Of a stretch of DNA of 57,855 nucleotides, positions 1 through 7,589 are shown piece by piece (the first letter of the stretch is position 1; each line of letters opens with the position of its first letter). The translations under genes were made by a program, and so were the position numbers. Origin of the DNA: Mycobacteriales bacterium (lineage in GTDB: Bacteria; Actinomycetota; Actinomycetes; Mycobacteriales; QHCD01); the NCBI GenBank assembly GCA_036497565.1, contig DASXJE010000208.1, positions 1-57,855 of the forward strand, in the 5' to 3' direction. The notes under the pieces are model-generated. The model was not told the origin of the DNA. It did no database searches and saw nothing but the letters and a program-made list of their open reading frames with translations.

Positions 1-788
1 CCGGTGCGGCGCCCAGCGCGATCCCCCGCTCGTCGATGTCAGGATCCTCATGCCTGACGCCTCGCAGGATCATGCCCTGACCCTGGGAGAAGCGGTGCGA
101 GTCGTTCAGCGGCGGGTCGGCCGGGTCGCGGAACTGCACCAGCCAGGTGGTCCGTGCCTCGTCACTGGTGTTGATGCCGGAGCCGTGCACCGTGAGGTAG
201 GTGAAGAACAGCACGTCACCGGCCTCGGCCTCGAGCGGTATCGCCGAGTCCAGCGGCCACTCGTCGATCGGCAGGTGGTAGCTGCCGGCGGGATCGTGCC
301 GTAGCGGGCCGTTCTTGTGGCTCCCCGGTACGACGCGCACGCAGCCCTTCGTGTCGGGGGCATCGTCGAAGTGGAAGATCGCGGCGGCCATCCGCCCGTA
401 TTTGTGCGGGAAGAACGGATGGTCCTGGTGCATCGGGAAGGGCGAGCCCTTCTCCGGCGGCTTGACGAAGAGCTTGGTGTGGTGCAGCTGCACGTCCTCG
501 GAGCCGAGGACCTGCGCGGCGATGTCGACGAACCGCGGGTCGGTGAGCAGCCGGCTGAAGGCGGCCGAATAGAACTGCGTGTCGTGGAGGTGCTGCAGCG
601 AGGTCTTCACCATCGTGCCCGCAGCCTCGCGGCCGGACGCCCAGGTCGCGTCGGGCTGTTCCTTCCGGCGCTCCAACACGGCGTGCGCCTCGGCCCGCAT
701 TTCGGCGGCCTCGCGCTTGGACAGCAGCCCCTTCACCAGAACGTAGCCGTTCTTGCGGTACGCGCGCTGCTCAGCGGCAGTGAGCATG
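1..788 (-). CDS. Phytanoyl-CoA dioxygenase (PhyH) family protein, partial
   Basis: The gene runs off the left edge of the window; 262 residues are visible, so only the C-terminal end is missing. The fold is that of Fe(II)/2-oxoglutarate dioxygenases. The iron triad is visible as H-Q-D in MHQDHPFF near residue 123 and a distal His in TVHGSG near residue 210. The N-terminus begins MLTAAEQRAYRKNGYVLVKG, typical of actinobacterial PhyH proteins that hydroxylate small molecules. The ATG at 786-788 is chosen because GGAGGATC (795-802, read on the minus strand) lies 6 bases upstream. The substrate cannot be told. It is transcribed away from the MFS gene at 1152, and a 56-base hairpin lies between them. 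Confidence 0.85.
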
Positions 789-950
789 GTCAGATCCTCC
801 AGGCCGAATCTCCGTCGGCGCGATCGCTCGATCGCGGGGTTGTGGACGAGCCTAGAACACGCTCTCCGGACGGGGAACGCGGACTTCCACCGTGGCGCGG
901 TTCACTGAAAGAGCCTCGTCACCGCCAGCCCAGCGCTGCCCCGCCGCCCA

Positions 951-1006
951 CATGATCGTGATCGGATAAAGCCGCGAAACGCCGTGCAAATCCGATCACG
1001 ATCATG
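951..1006 (-). repeat. Palindromic hairpin element E1 (conserved-loop family)
   Basis: Perfect 17-base arms, CATGATCGTGATCGGAT (951-967) and its complement (990-1006), enclose a 22-base loop. Read on the minus strand the loop contains ACGGCGTTTCG. The same loop core occurs in two other hairpins, at 16056-16118 and 24201-24260, whose stems have a different sequence that still pairs perfectly. It sits between divergent genes and has no T-tract, so it is not a simple terminator. Confidence 0.8.
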
Positions 1007-1114
1007 AACCCGGGGGCGCTGCAGCTACTTGGCCCACGCCGGACGACATCGCCCCGAGCCCCGCCGAGAGCGCGCTAGCCGGTGCCGCCCGTCCAGGTGG
1101 TGGCTGGCTGTCGG

Positions 1115-1145
1115 TTGACTTCGACCATGCTCTAAATTTTAGGGT
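1115..1145 (+). promoter_or_regulatory. Leaderless promoter of the DHA2 MFS gene
   Basis: TTGACT at 1115-1120 and TAGGGT at 1140-1145 are separated by 19 bases. The hexamer TAGGGT ends 6 bases before the ATG at 1152, so transcription should start at or next to the start codon. No Shine-Dalgarno is visible, which fits a leaderless mRNA. Confidence 0.5.
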
Positions 1146-1151
1146 CAGACC

Positions 1152-2624
1152 ATGGGACCCAGCCGACGCCGCCGATTCCTGGTCCTCGCCATCTGCTGCG
1201 CCAGCATGCTCGTCGTGGTGATGGACATCTCCATCGTCAACGTCGCGTTGCCCGCGATCCGCGCCGACCTGCACGCCTCGGTGTCGGGCCTGCAGTGGAC
1301 GATCGACGCCTACACCCTGATGCTGGCCAGCTTCCTGCTGCTGGCCGGATCCACCGCCGATCGAGTCGGCCGTCGGCGGATCTTCCAGGTGGGTCTCGCC
1401 CTCTTCGGGGTGGGCTCTCTGGTGTGCAGCCTGGCCCCGAGCATCGGCTGGCTCATCGCGGCGCGTGCGCTGCAGGCCGTCGGTGGGACGATGCTCAACC
1501 CGGTGGCGTTGGCGATCGTCGTCACCACCTTCCCGGACCGGACTGAGCGGGCCCGAGCCATCGGCGTGTTCGGGTCGATATCCGGCCTCGCGCTGGCGCT
1601 GGGTCCGATCCTGGGCGGCGCCCTGGTCGACAGCTTCGGCTGGCGTTCCATCTTCTGGGTCAACGTGCCGATCGCGGCCGCCGCCATCGTGTGCACGGCA
1701 CTGTTCGTGCCCGAATCCCGCGCCGCCCGGGCGCGTCGGTTCGACCCGGTGGGCCAGGCCCTGGTCATCCTGATGCTGGGCAGCGTCGTCTACGCGATCA
1801 TCGAGTCCACCCGGTTGGGCTGGACCTCGCCGGTCATGCTCGGCCTGCTCGCCGTCGCCGTGGCCGCCGGGGTGGGCATCCTCGGCTACGAGCCACGGCG
1901 GGTCGACCCGCTGCTGGAGTTGCGCTTGTTCCGCAGCGTGCCGTTCAGTTCGGCGATCCTGTTGGCGCTGTTCGCCTTCTGCGGGTTCGGCGCGTTCCTG
2001 TTCGTGACCACCCAGTACCTGCAGAACGTACGCGGCTTGTCGGCGATGAGCGCCGGACTGTGCCTGCTCCCGGTCGGGATCCTGATCCTCGTTCTCGCTC
2101 CGCTCGCCGGCCGACTGGTCGGAGCCTGCGGCCCTCGACTGCCGCTGGTGCTCGCCGGAGCCGCACTGGCCCTGGGCGGTGGCGCGTCGCTCTGGCTCGC
2201 ACCGACGACGCCGCTGCCGGCCGTGCTCGCGATCTACGGGCTGTTCGGCATCTTCCTGGGCACGGTCAACGCGCCGATCACCAACTCGGCGGTCTCCGGA
2301 ATGCCCACCTCGATGGCCGGGGTGGCCGGCTCGTTGGCCTCGACCGGACGGCAGACCGGCACCAGTCTGGGCGTCGCGATCTCCGGCACGATCGTGGGCT
2401 CGGCCGTTGTCCGCGGGGGGACGGCGTACACCAGCGCCGAGCACACCGTGTGGTGGCTCCTGCTCGGGCTCGGCGTCGGCATCCTGGTGCTGGGGTTGCT
2501 CAGCACCGGACGATGGGCCCGGGGCACCGCACGGCGGGCGGCGACCCGGTTCGAGGAAGTGGACCCGGGGTCGTCCAACCCCACCTTCCGCGCCGACGAC
2601 CGGACGCCGGCCGGCAACGTCTAA
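1152..2624 (+). CDS. MFS transporter, DHA2 (EmrB/QacA) drug-efflux family
   Basis: This 490-residue integral membrane protein exports drugs or toxic metabolites by proton antiport. The first helix ends in the family motif MDISIVNVALP, followed by a loop with AGSTADRVGRRR (MFS motif A). Length and helix pattern match 14-helix DHA2 proteins. The C-terminus is a short charged tail. The start is the ATG at 1152, six bases after a TAGGGT hexamer. The stop codon TAA (2622-2624) overlaps the stop of the convergent CehA-like gene by 4 bases. The substrate is unknown and no local regulator gene is adjacent. Confidence 0.92.
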   Translation: MGPSRRRRFLVLAICCASMLVVVMDISIVNVALPAIRADLHASVSGLQWTIDAYTLMLASFLLLAGSTADRVGRRRIFQVGLALFGVGSLVCSLAPSIGWLIAARALQAVGGTMLNPVALAIVVTTFPDRTERARAIGVFGSISGLALALGPILGGALVDSFGWRSIFWVNVPIAAAAIVCTALFVPESRAARARRFDPVGQALVILMLGSVVYAIIESTRLGWTSPVMLGLLAVAVAAGVGILGYEPRRVDPLLELRLFRSVPFSSAILLALFAFCGFGAFLFVTTQYLQNVRGLSAMSAGLCLLPVGILILVLAPLAGRLVGACGPRLPLVLAGAALALGGGASLWLAPTTPLPAVLAIYGLFGIFLGTVNAPITNSAVSGMPTSMAGVAGSLASTGRQTGTSLGVAISGTIVGSAVVRGGTAYTSAEHTVWWLLLGLGVGILVLGLLSTGRWARGTARRAATRFEEVDPGSSNPTFRADDRTPAGNV

Positions 2625-5059
2625 CGCAGGTCGCGGGCCCGGGCCGCGAGCGCGTCGAGGGCTTCGCCGAACGGGCGCTCGAGCCAGTCGAGATGGTTGG
2701 CCTCTCCGTGGTGGTGCGTCGTGAGGCGGTCGTCCCGGAGAGGGGCGGTGTGCCGGACGTAGTCACGGGTCCCCTCGACCAGCGTCCGGATGTAGTGCAG
2801 GCCCTGGGGGTCGGCCATTCCCCATTCGCCGCCGCACGCGACGTACACCGGGGAGGTGTGGGCGAACACTCGCCGACCCCACTCGTCGAGATGGTTGTCG
2901 ACGCCGTACGCGCGGCACGCGATCCAGGAGTGCCCGTCGACCCGGACCTGCTCGGAGAGGGACAGGCTCCGGCCGCCGTCGGTCCTGGCCGCGGCGATCA
3001 CCTCGCCGTTGCACACGAGTTCCAGGGAGCGCAGCGGGAAGACGCTGGTGACCGCGGCGTCGACGGTGACTGTGCCCGGCCCGGTCAGCTCGACCGTGTC
3101 ACCGGCTTCCCGTCCGTCGACGGTGAGCGTGAGCAGTGGGCCGCCGGACAGGAAGGTCCGGCCCGCCCGCACCGCGCGACACCAGCCGTCGTAGGACTCG
3201 TCGCCGTCGAGCCGGGCGTAGGTGCGGTAGAGGCCGACCGGGACCTCGCTGGACATCTTGTCGGTGCCGCCGACGAGCGGTAGCCGGTAACCGCAGTTGA
3301 GGTAGCGGTAGTACTCGAGCAGGGCATTGTCGGACTGCGCGAGCATCTCGACCGCATCGGCCCGCCCGGTGGCGACGAGTACGGCGGGTTCACCGTTGGG
3401 GTTGGGGAAGTGCGCGGCGACGACGGTGCCACCCTGCCCGTGCGCACGGTCGGCCCAGTCGCTGAGCGTCGCATCCAGCGCACCGCCGAGCTCTCCCTCG
3501 TCCGGCCCGTCGGTGCACCACGGCATGACGGGCTCCTTCAGACCCCACAGGATGAGGTGCCCGAGGGCGTGCTGGCGGTTCTCCTGGCCGACATAGGTGA
3601 AGTAGCCGCCGCCGTCGACCACGGTCGGGCGTCCGGTGAAGTCCTCGGTATTGGTGAAGAGCGCGCCCCACTGTGACTGGAGGAGGTTCACCACGCGCAG
3701 GTCCTCGCCCAGCTGCTCGAGCTGCGCGCCGGGCGTGGACAGGAAGTGGACGTGGGAGTCGCCCGACCACCAGCCGGCCGCGGCCAGGTCGGTCATCCGG
3801 GCGATCCGCAGCGTCAGCTCCCGCTGACCGGGCTCGATCCGTACGGTCTGCCGGAGCGGTTCGTATTCGAAGCCGCGGGCCACGTCGACGAGAACGTCGC
3901 CTCTCGGCAGCCATCCCTGGCAGGTGCCGTCGATGTAGGCGTAGGTCTGCTGTCCGAGCCGGACGTCGCCGCCGACGTCGTAATGCCAGGTTCCGAGGTT
4001 GGAGGCGACGTGGTTGTGGTGGCCGTGCGGCTGGTAGGGGACGCCGGCGGGGGAGCGGAAGTGCACCCGGCACGGCACCGGGCGGCCGGTCGCGTCGTCG
4101 AGCACGGTGACGTGCACCCAGTTGCGGCCGCTCTCGGCGACCTCGAAGCGCACCCGGCCGTCGTCGATCCGGCCCTCGCGCTGCACCTCTTCCCACTGCG
4201 CCTGCCCGAGCTGCTGTCCTTCCCGGCGTACGACGACCGTGGCGGACGGGACGGCCGCGATGGAGGTGTAGGCGGGACTGGTGCCCGGCTCGCCGACGGC
4301 CGCGCCCCATCCGGGCCGGTCGTCGTCGCCGGGTAGCCGCTGCGGATAGGTCGCGACGCCACGGTCGACGGTGACGTCGAGTGCTCCGCTTTGGTCCGCG
4401 CCCTCCGGATCGGTCACCGTCAGGAGCACCGGACGGCCCGGCGTCCGCACGAACGGATGCTCCTCGAGGTGACCGAGCGTGATGCCCGCGACGAGGAACG
4501 GCGAGCCCTCAGGGATCAGCTCGATGCGCTCGATCGGGATGTCGGGCTCGGGATTCTCCCAGCACCACAGGTAGTACGCCGCCGGCCGGCCCTTGTCGTG
4601 CTCGGTGAGACGAAACCCGGCCTCGCTCCAGCTGCCCTCGAAGCGGGGGGCATTGCTGTCGAGGGTGTCGCTGACGGCGAGGAACGGGTCGCGCCCCCAC
4701 TCCGGGGGGACGACCTGGATCTCGAACCGTTCCCGGATGGGCACGGTCACGACGCGACCGCCGGCAAGGTGGAAGGAGTAGTGGGCCACCGTCTCGCCGA
4801 CCCCGTGACCCGCGGGACCGGCCGGCTCGAGTAGGCGGTGCGCGACGATCACCCGGCGGGCCGACCGACCGACGTCGACCGACACAGGGGAGCGGGGCGC
4901 GACGAAACAGCTGTCCTTCGACGGTTGCTCCGGACCGATCAGGAAGGGCAGACCGCGTAACTCCACCCGACCCAATGCTGGATCGGTGTCGGCGGCGCCG
5001 AGGACATCCAGCCCGGCGTTACAGACTGACGCAATATCGAGCGGCTCATAGCTCGGCAT
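2621..5059 (-). CDS. CehA/McbA family metallohydrolase (PHP domain)
   Basis: An 812-residue protein. The first ~420 residues are beta-rich, including a carboxypeptidase-regulatory-like stretch (GRPVPCRVHFRSPAG). They are followed by a PHP-type metal-dependent hydrolase domain beginning WWSGDSHVHFLS near residue 430. Further metal-ligand candidates are AAHFPNP and GGTDKMS. CehA and McbA hydrolyse carbaryl, but most family members have unknown substrates, so only a hydrolase role is inferred. No signal peptide is evident. A TACGAT hexamer six bases before the ATG suggests a leaderless transcript. A second, partial member of this family starts at 57613. Confidence 0.85.
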   Translation of the reverse strand: MPSYEPLDIASVCNAGLDVLGAADTDPALGRVELRGLPFLIGPEQPSKDSCFVAPRSPVSVDVGRSARRVIVAHRLLEPAGPAGHGVGETVAHYSFHLAGGRVVTVPIRERFEIQVVPPEWGRDPFLAVSDTLDSNAPRFEGSWSEAGFRLTEHDKGRPAAYYLWCWENPEPDIPIERIELIPEGSPFLVAGITLGHLEEHPFVRTPGRPVLLTVTDPEGADQSGALDVTVDRGVATYPQRLPGDDDRPGWGAAVGEPGTSPAYTSIAAVPSATVVVRREGQQLGQAQWEEVQREGRIDDGRVRFEVAESGRNWVHVTVLDDATGRPVPCRVHFRSPAGVPYQPHGHHNHVASNLGTWHYDVGGDVRLGQQTYAYIDGTCQGWLPRGDVLVDVARGFEYEPLRQTVRIEPGQRELTLRIARMTDLAAAGWWSGDSHVHFLSTPGAQLEQLGEDLRVVNLLQSQWGALFTNTEDFTGRPTVVDGGGYFTYVGQENRQHALGHLILWGLKEPVMPWCTDGPDEGELGGALDATLSDWADRAHGQGGTVVAAHFPNPNGEPAVLVATGRADAVEMLAQSDNALLEYYRYLNCGYRLPLVGGTDKMSSEVPVGLYRTYARLDGDESYDGWCRAVRAGRTFLSGGPLLTLTVDGREAGDTVELTGPGTVTVDAAVTSVFPLRSLELVCNGEVIAAARTDGGRSLSLSEQVRVDGHSWIACRAYGVDNHLDEWGRRVFAHTSPVYVACGGEWGMADPQGLHYIRTLVEGTRDYVRHTAPLRDDRLTTHHHGEANHLDWLERPFGEALDALAARARDLR

Positions 5060-5065
5060 CGCCAG

Positions 5066-5071
5066 ATCGTA
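5066..5071 (-). promoter_or_regulatory. Leaderless -10 element of the CehA-like gene
   Basis: On the minus strand TACGAT is followed by 6 bases and then the ATG at 5059. No convincing -35 hexamer and no Shine-Dalgarno are visible. Confidence 0.4.
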
Positions 5072-5122
5072 TTCCCGCCACCGAAGTCTGGCCGACCGAC
5101 TTTCGCCGCGGGCAACCCTTAG

Positions 5123-5920
5123 TCAGCCGTCCAAAGGCACGGGCGGACGATCGAGCACGATCCCGAAGTGGTCGCGGTAGGCCGCCAGCAGTTCCTCGTC
5201 GTCGACCAGCACGGTCTCTTTCCGATCTCCGCCGTCGCTGCTGATCAGGGTGTGGTCGGCCAGCGTGATCAAGCCGAACGTCGTGGTGAGCCGCGAGCAG
5301 ACGGGCGATTTGCGGAAGTGCGACCCGGGTCGAGTCTGCTGCCACCAGCAGGTCGGCCCGAAGTCGGGCAACGTGCGCGGGCGGCTTTCGAGGCGATACT
5401 GCGGGGCGCCGTCGCGCGACACGTCGATGTCGCCACCGGGCAGTGTGTTCACGGTGAATGTGCCGCACGGATCGGGCTGCTCGACGCCCGACTCCAGCCG
5501 AAGCGGGTAGGCGCTGTGGCGGCCGAATCCCACGTCGACGAGCCAGCCGTCCACCAGCAGGGCCAGGTGGTCGAACGGCGGGCCGAGACCGCGTGGTCCG
5601 TACACGCCGCCACCGAGCAGCGTCACCCCGAAGCCGAGGGAGGTCAGTAGCGAGGCGAGCAGGCCGTTGAGCTCGTAACAGAATCCGCCCCGTCGTCCGG
5701 TGACGATCTTGTCGAACAGGTCTCCCACCGAGAGCGAGATCGGCTCGCCGAGATGGATGGTCAGGTTTTCGAACGGCGTGGTCTGCAGGTGGCGACGTTG
5801 CAAGTCCCGGAGCGTGGCTGCGCCATCTTCGGGCAGGTTCGAAGCGCCGATGCGCGCGAGGTAGGCACTGACCTGCGGGTCATCCAGCGGCTCCACCTCG
5901 CTCGTTTCCCGCTCGCTCAC
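5123..5920 (-). CDS. nat: Arylamine N-acetyltransferase
   Basis: A 265-residue cytosolic enzyme that transfers acetyl groups from acetyl-CoA to arylamines or hydrazines. The catalytic triad is readable as Cys81 in RRGGFCYELNG, His118 in PPFDHLALLV and Asp129 in WLVDVGFG. The segment between His and Asp is a few residues shorter than I recall for mycobacterial NATs. The GTG start at 5920 is preceded by GGGAGAGG on the minus strand with 7-base spacing. It is divergent from the methyltransferase at 6024. In mycobacteria NAT lies in a cholesterol-catabolism cluster, but no such genes are present here. Confidence 0.92.
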   Translation of the reverse strand: MSERETSEVEPLDDPQVSAYLARIGASNLPEDGAATLRDLQRRHLQTTPFENLTIHLGEPISLSVGDLFDKIVTGRRGGFCYELNGLLASLLTSLGFGVTLLGGGVYGPRGLGPPFDHLALLVDGWLVDVGFGRHSAYPLRLESGVEQPDPCGTFTVNTLPGGDIDVSRDGAPQYRLESRPRTLPDFGPTCWWQQTRPGSHFRKSPVCSRLTTTFGLITLADHTLISSDGGDRKETVLVDDEELLAAYRDHFGIVLDRPPVPLDG

Positions 5921-6023
5921 CTGCGCACCTCTCCCTGCCCGGCCCCCGGGGACTTTCAGTCATTCTGGTCCGCGGTCGCACCCTTCAGTGATGTGACCGT
6001 GCTTGTGGGGACAAGATCAGTCG

Positions 6024-6608
6024 ATGAACGAGACGCATCTGGCGCTGTGCGCCAGCGCAGAGTGGGCCGACGCGGTGCAGCGCTGGATCATTCCGTGGGC
6101 GCTCGAATCGGTCGATCTCGGCGACGACGTGCTCGAAGTCGGACCGGGGCCCGGGTTGACCACCGACGTCCTGCGCACCCGATTCGCGACGCTGACCGCG
6201 GTGGAGATCGACGCCGACCTTGCTGCGCAGCTTGCCGCTCGACTGGCGGGAACGAACGTGACCGTCGTCCATGCGGACGCGCGTGCGACGGGCTTGCCGG
6301 CCGACCGGTTCAGCGGCGCGACGTGCCTCACCATGCTTCACCACGTGCCGACCGCCGATCGGCAGAACGCTCTGCTCGCCGAGGTGCATCGGGTCCTCCG
6401 TCCGGGCGGGACCCTGGCCGGCACCGACAGCCTCGACAGTCCCGACTTCCGCGATCTGCACGTGGACGACGTATGCCTTCCGGTCGATCCGCAGACCTTC
6501 GGCACTCGACTCGAACAGGCGGGCTACGTCGACGTGCACGTCGATACGAACGAGTACGGCGTCCGCTTCCGAGCGAGAAAGGCCGGGCCGACGCGATCAT
6601 CTGGCTGA
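6024..6608 (+). CDS. Class I SAM-dependent methyltransferase
   Basis: A 194-residue protein with the Rossmann methyltransferase motif I DVLEVGPGPGLTTD, an acidic motif II (TAVEIDADLA) and the post-motif TMLHHVP. The target cannot be predicted. I chose the ATG at 6024 because the MNETHLALCASAEWA beginning matches the usual N-terminus of this actinobacterial group. An upstream in-frame TTG at 6003 would add seven unlikely residues. GGGGACAAG lies about 12 bases upstream, rather far for a Shine-Dalgarno, so a leaderless start with CAAGAT as -10 is also possible. Confidence 0.85.
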   Translation: MNETHLALCASAEWADAVQRWIIPWALESVDLGDDVLEVGPGPGLTTDVLRTRFATLTAVEIDADLAAQLAARLAGTNVTVVHADARATGLPADRFSGATCLTMLHHVPTADRQNALLAEVHRVLRPGGTLAGTDSLDSPDFRDLHVDDVCLPVDPQTFGTRLEQAGYVDVHVDTNEYGVRFRARKAGPTRSSG

Positions 6609-6695
6609 CGTCAGGTCAGCGCCTTGGCTAACCGTTCGACGGTCTGAATAAACCCGGTTGTCGGGGTCGGCCGCGGTCCTCGACGATGAGCCTCG

Positions 6696-7589
6696 ATGGA
6701 AGCAAAGATGCACGCCGACCAGGCCGAAACGGACGACGCACTCGTGCGACGTCTTCTGGCGGGACAGTTCCCGCAGTGGGCCCGGCTGCCGATCGACCGG
6801 GTCGCGTCCTCCGGTACCGATCACGACATCTATCGGTTGGGCGATCATCTTGCGGCCCGATTGCCTCGAATCGAGTCGGCCACCAGGCAGGCGGCCCTGG
6901 AGGCGGAATGGTTGCCGAAGCTCGCCCCACACCTTCCGCTCGCCATCCCCACGCAACTCGCGATGGGACGGCCGGCCGAGGGCTATCCGTTCGACTGGTC
7001 GGTGTACGAGTGGTTGCCGGGCGAGACGACCGTCCGCACGATCGACCCTGAGCAGGCGGCCGTCGACCTTGCCGCATTCGTGATCGCCTTACGTGGGGTC
7101 GATAAGGCCGGCGCGCACCGGCGCCCCCCGTACGGCCGAGGCGGCCCACTCACCGAACGCGACGACCACGTCCGGCGAGCGGTGGCCGAACTCGGCGACC
7201 GAATCGATGGTGACCGCATCCTGGGGCTGTGGCAGGAATCGCTCGACGCCGCGCCGTGGAAGGGTGCGGAGGTCTGGGTGCACGGTGATCTGTTGCCGGG
7301 CAACCTCCTCGTCGTCGACGGCCGGTTGTCAGCGGTCATCGACTTCGGCGGCCTCAATGTTGGCGATCCCGCGTGTGACCTGCAGCCGGCGTGGAACGAC
7401 TTCGACGGTGTCAGTCGTACGACGTTCCGGGCCGAACTCGGGGTCGACGACGCGTCCTGGGTCCGGGGCCGTGGCTGGGCGCTCTTCCAAGCTGTGACGG
7501 GGCTGGCGTACTACTGGGACACCAATCCCGGGATGATCCGCCAGGCGTCATACGCACTCGCGCAGGTCCTCGCCGGCGACTCAGCGTGA
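6696..7589 (+). CDS. Aminoglycoside phosphotransferase (APH) family kinase-like protein
   Basis: A 297-residue protein of the APH/choline-kinase fold. The catalytic loop HGDLLPGNLL lies near residue 199 and the metal-binding IDFGG near residue 215; both are intact, so it is probably an active small-molecule kinase. It may phosphorylate an aminoglycoside, macrolide, sugar or amino alcohol; the sequence does not decide. The start is either ATG 6696 or ATG 6708. GGAAG at 6699-6703 lies close upstream of the second, so the first four residues may not be made. The stop overlaps the end of the convergent molybdenum enzyme gene by 9 bases. Confidence 0.82.
   Translation: MEAKMHADQAETDDALVRRLLAGQFPQWARLPIDRVASSGTDHDIYRLGDHLAARLPRIESATRQAALEAEWLPKLAPHLPLAIPTQLAMGRPAEGYPFDWSVYEWLPGETTVRTIDPEQAAVDLAAFVIALRGVDKAGAHRRPPYGRGGPLTERDDHVRRAVAELGDRIDGDRILGLWQESLDAAPWKGAEVWVHGDLLPGNLLVVDGRLSAVIDFGGLNVGDPACDLQPAWNDFDGVSRTTFRAELGVDDASWVRGRGWALFQAVTGLAYYWDTNPGMIRQASYALAQVLAGDSA

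Larger units (their letters stand above)
789..1151. other. Divergent intergenic region
   Basis: This 363-base gap separates the minus-strand dioxygenase from the plus-strand MFS gene. It holds the dioxygenase Shine-Dalgarno at 795-802, a perfect 17-bp-arm hairpin at 951-1006, and a promoter for the MFS gene at 1115-1145. I see no plausible gene here; the open frames in it are short and lack start signals. Confidence 0.6.

Noticed and set aside
1002-2444. A 480-codon minus-strand frame opposite the first MFS gene
   Set aside because: Low-complexity Arg/Gln/Glu/Gly composition; the MFS frame on the other strand carries all family motifs.
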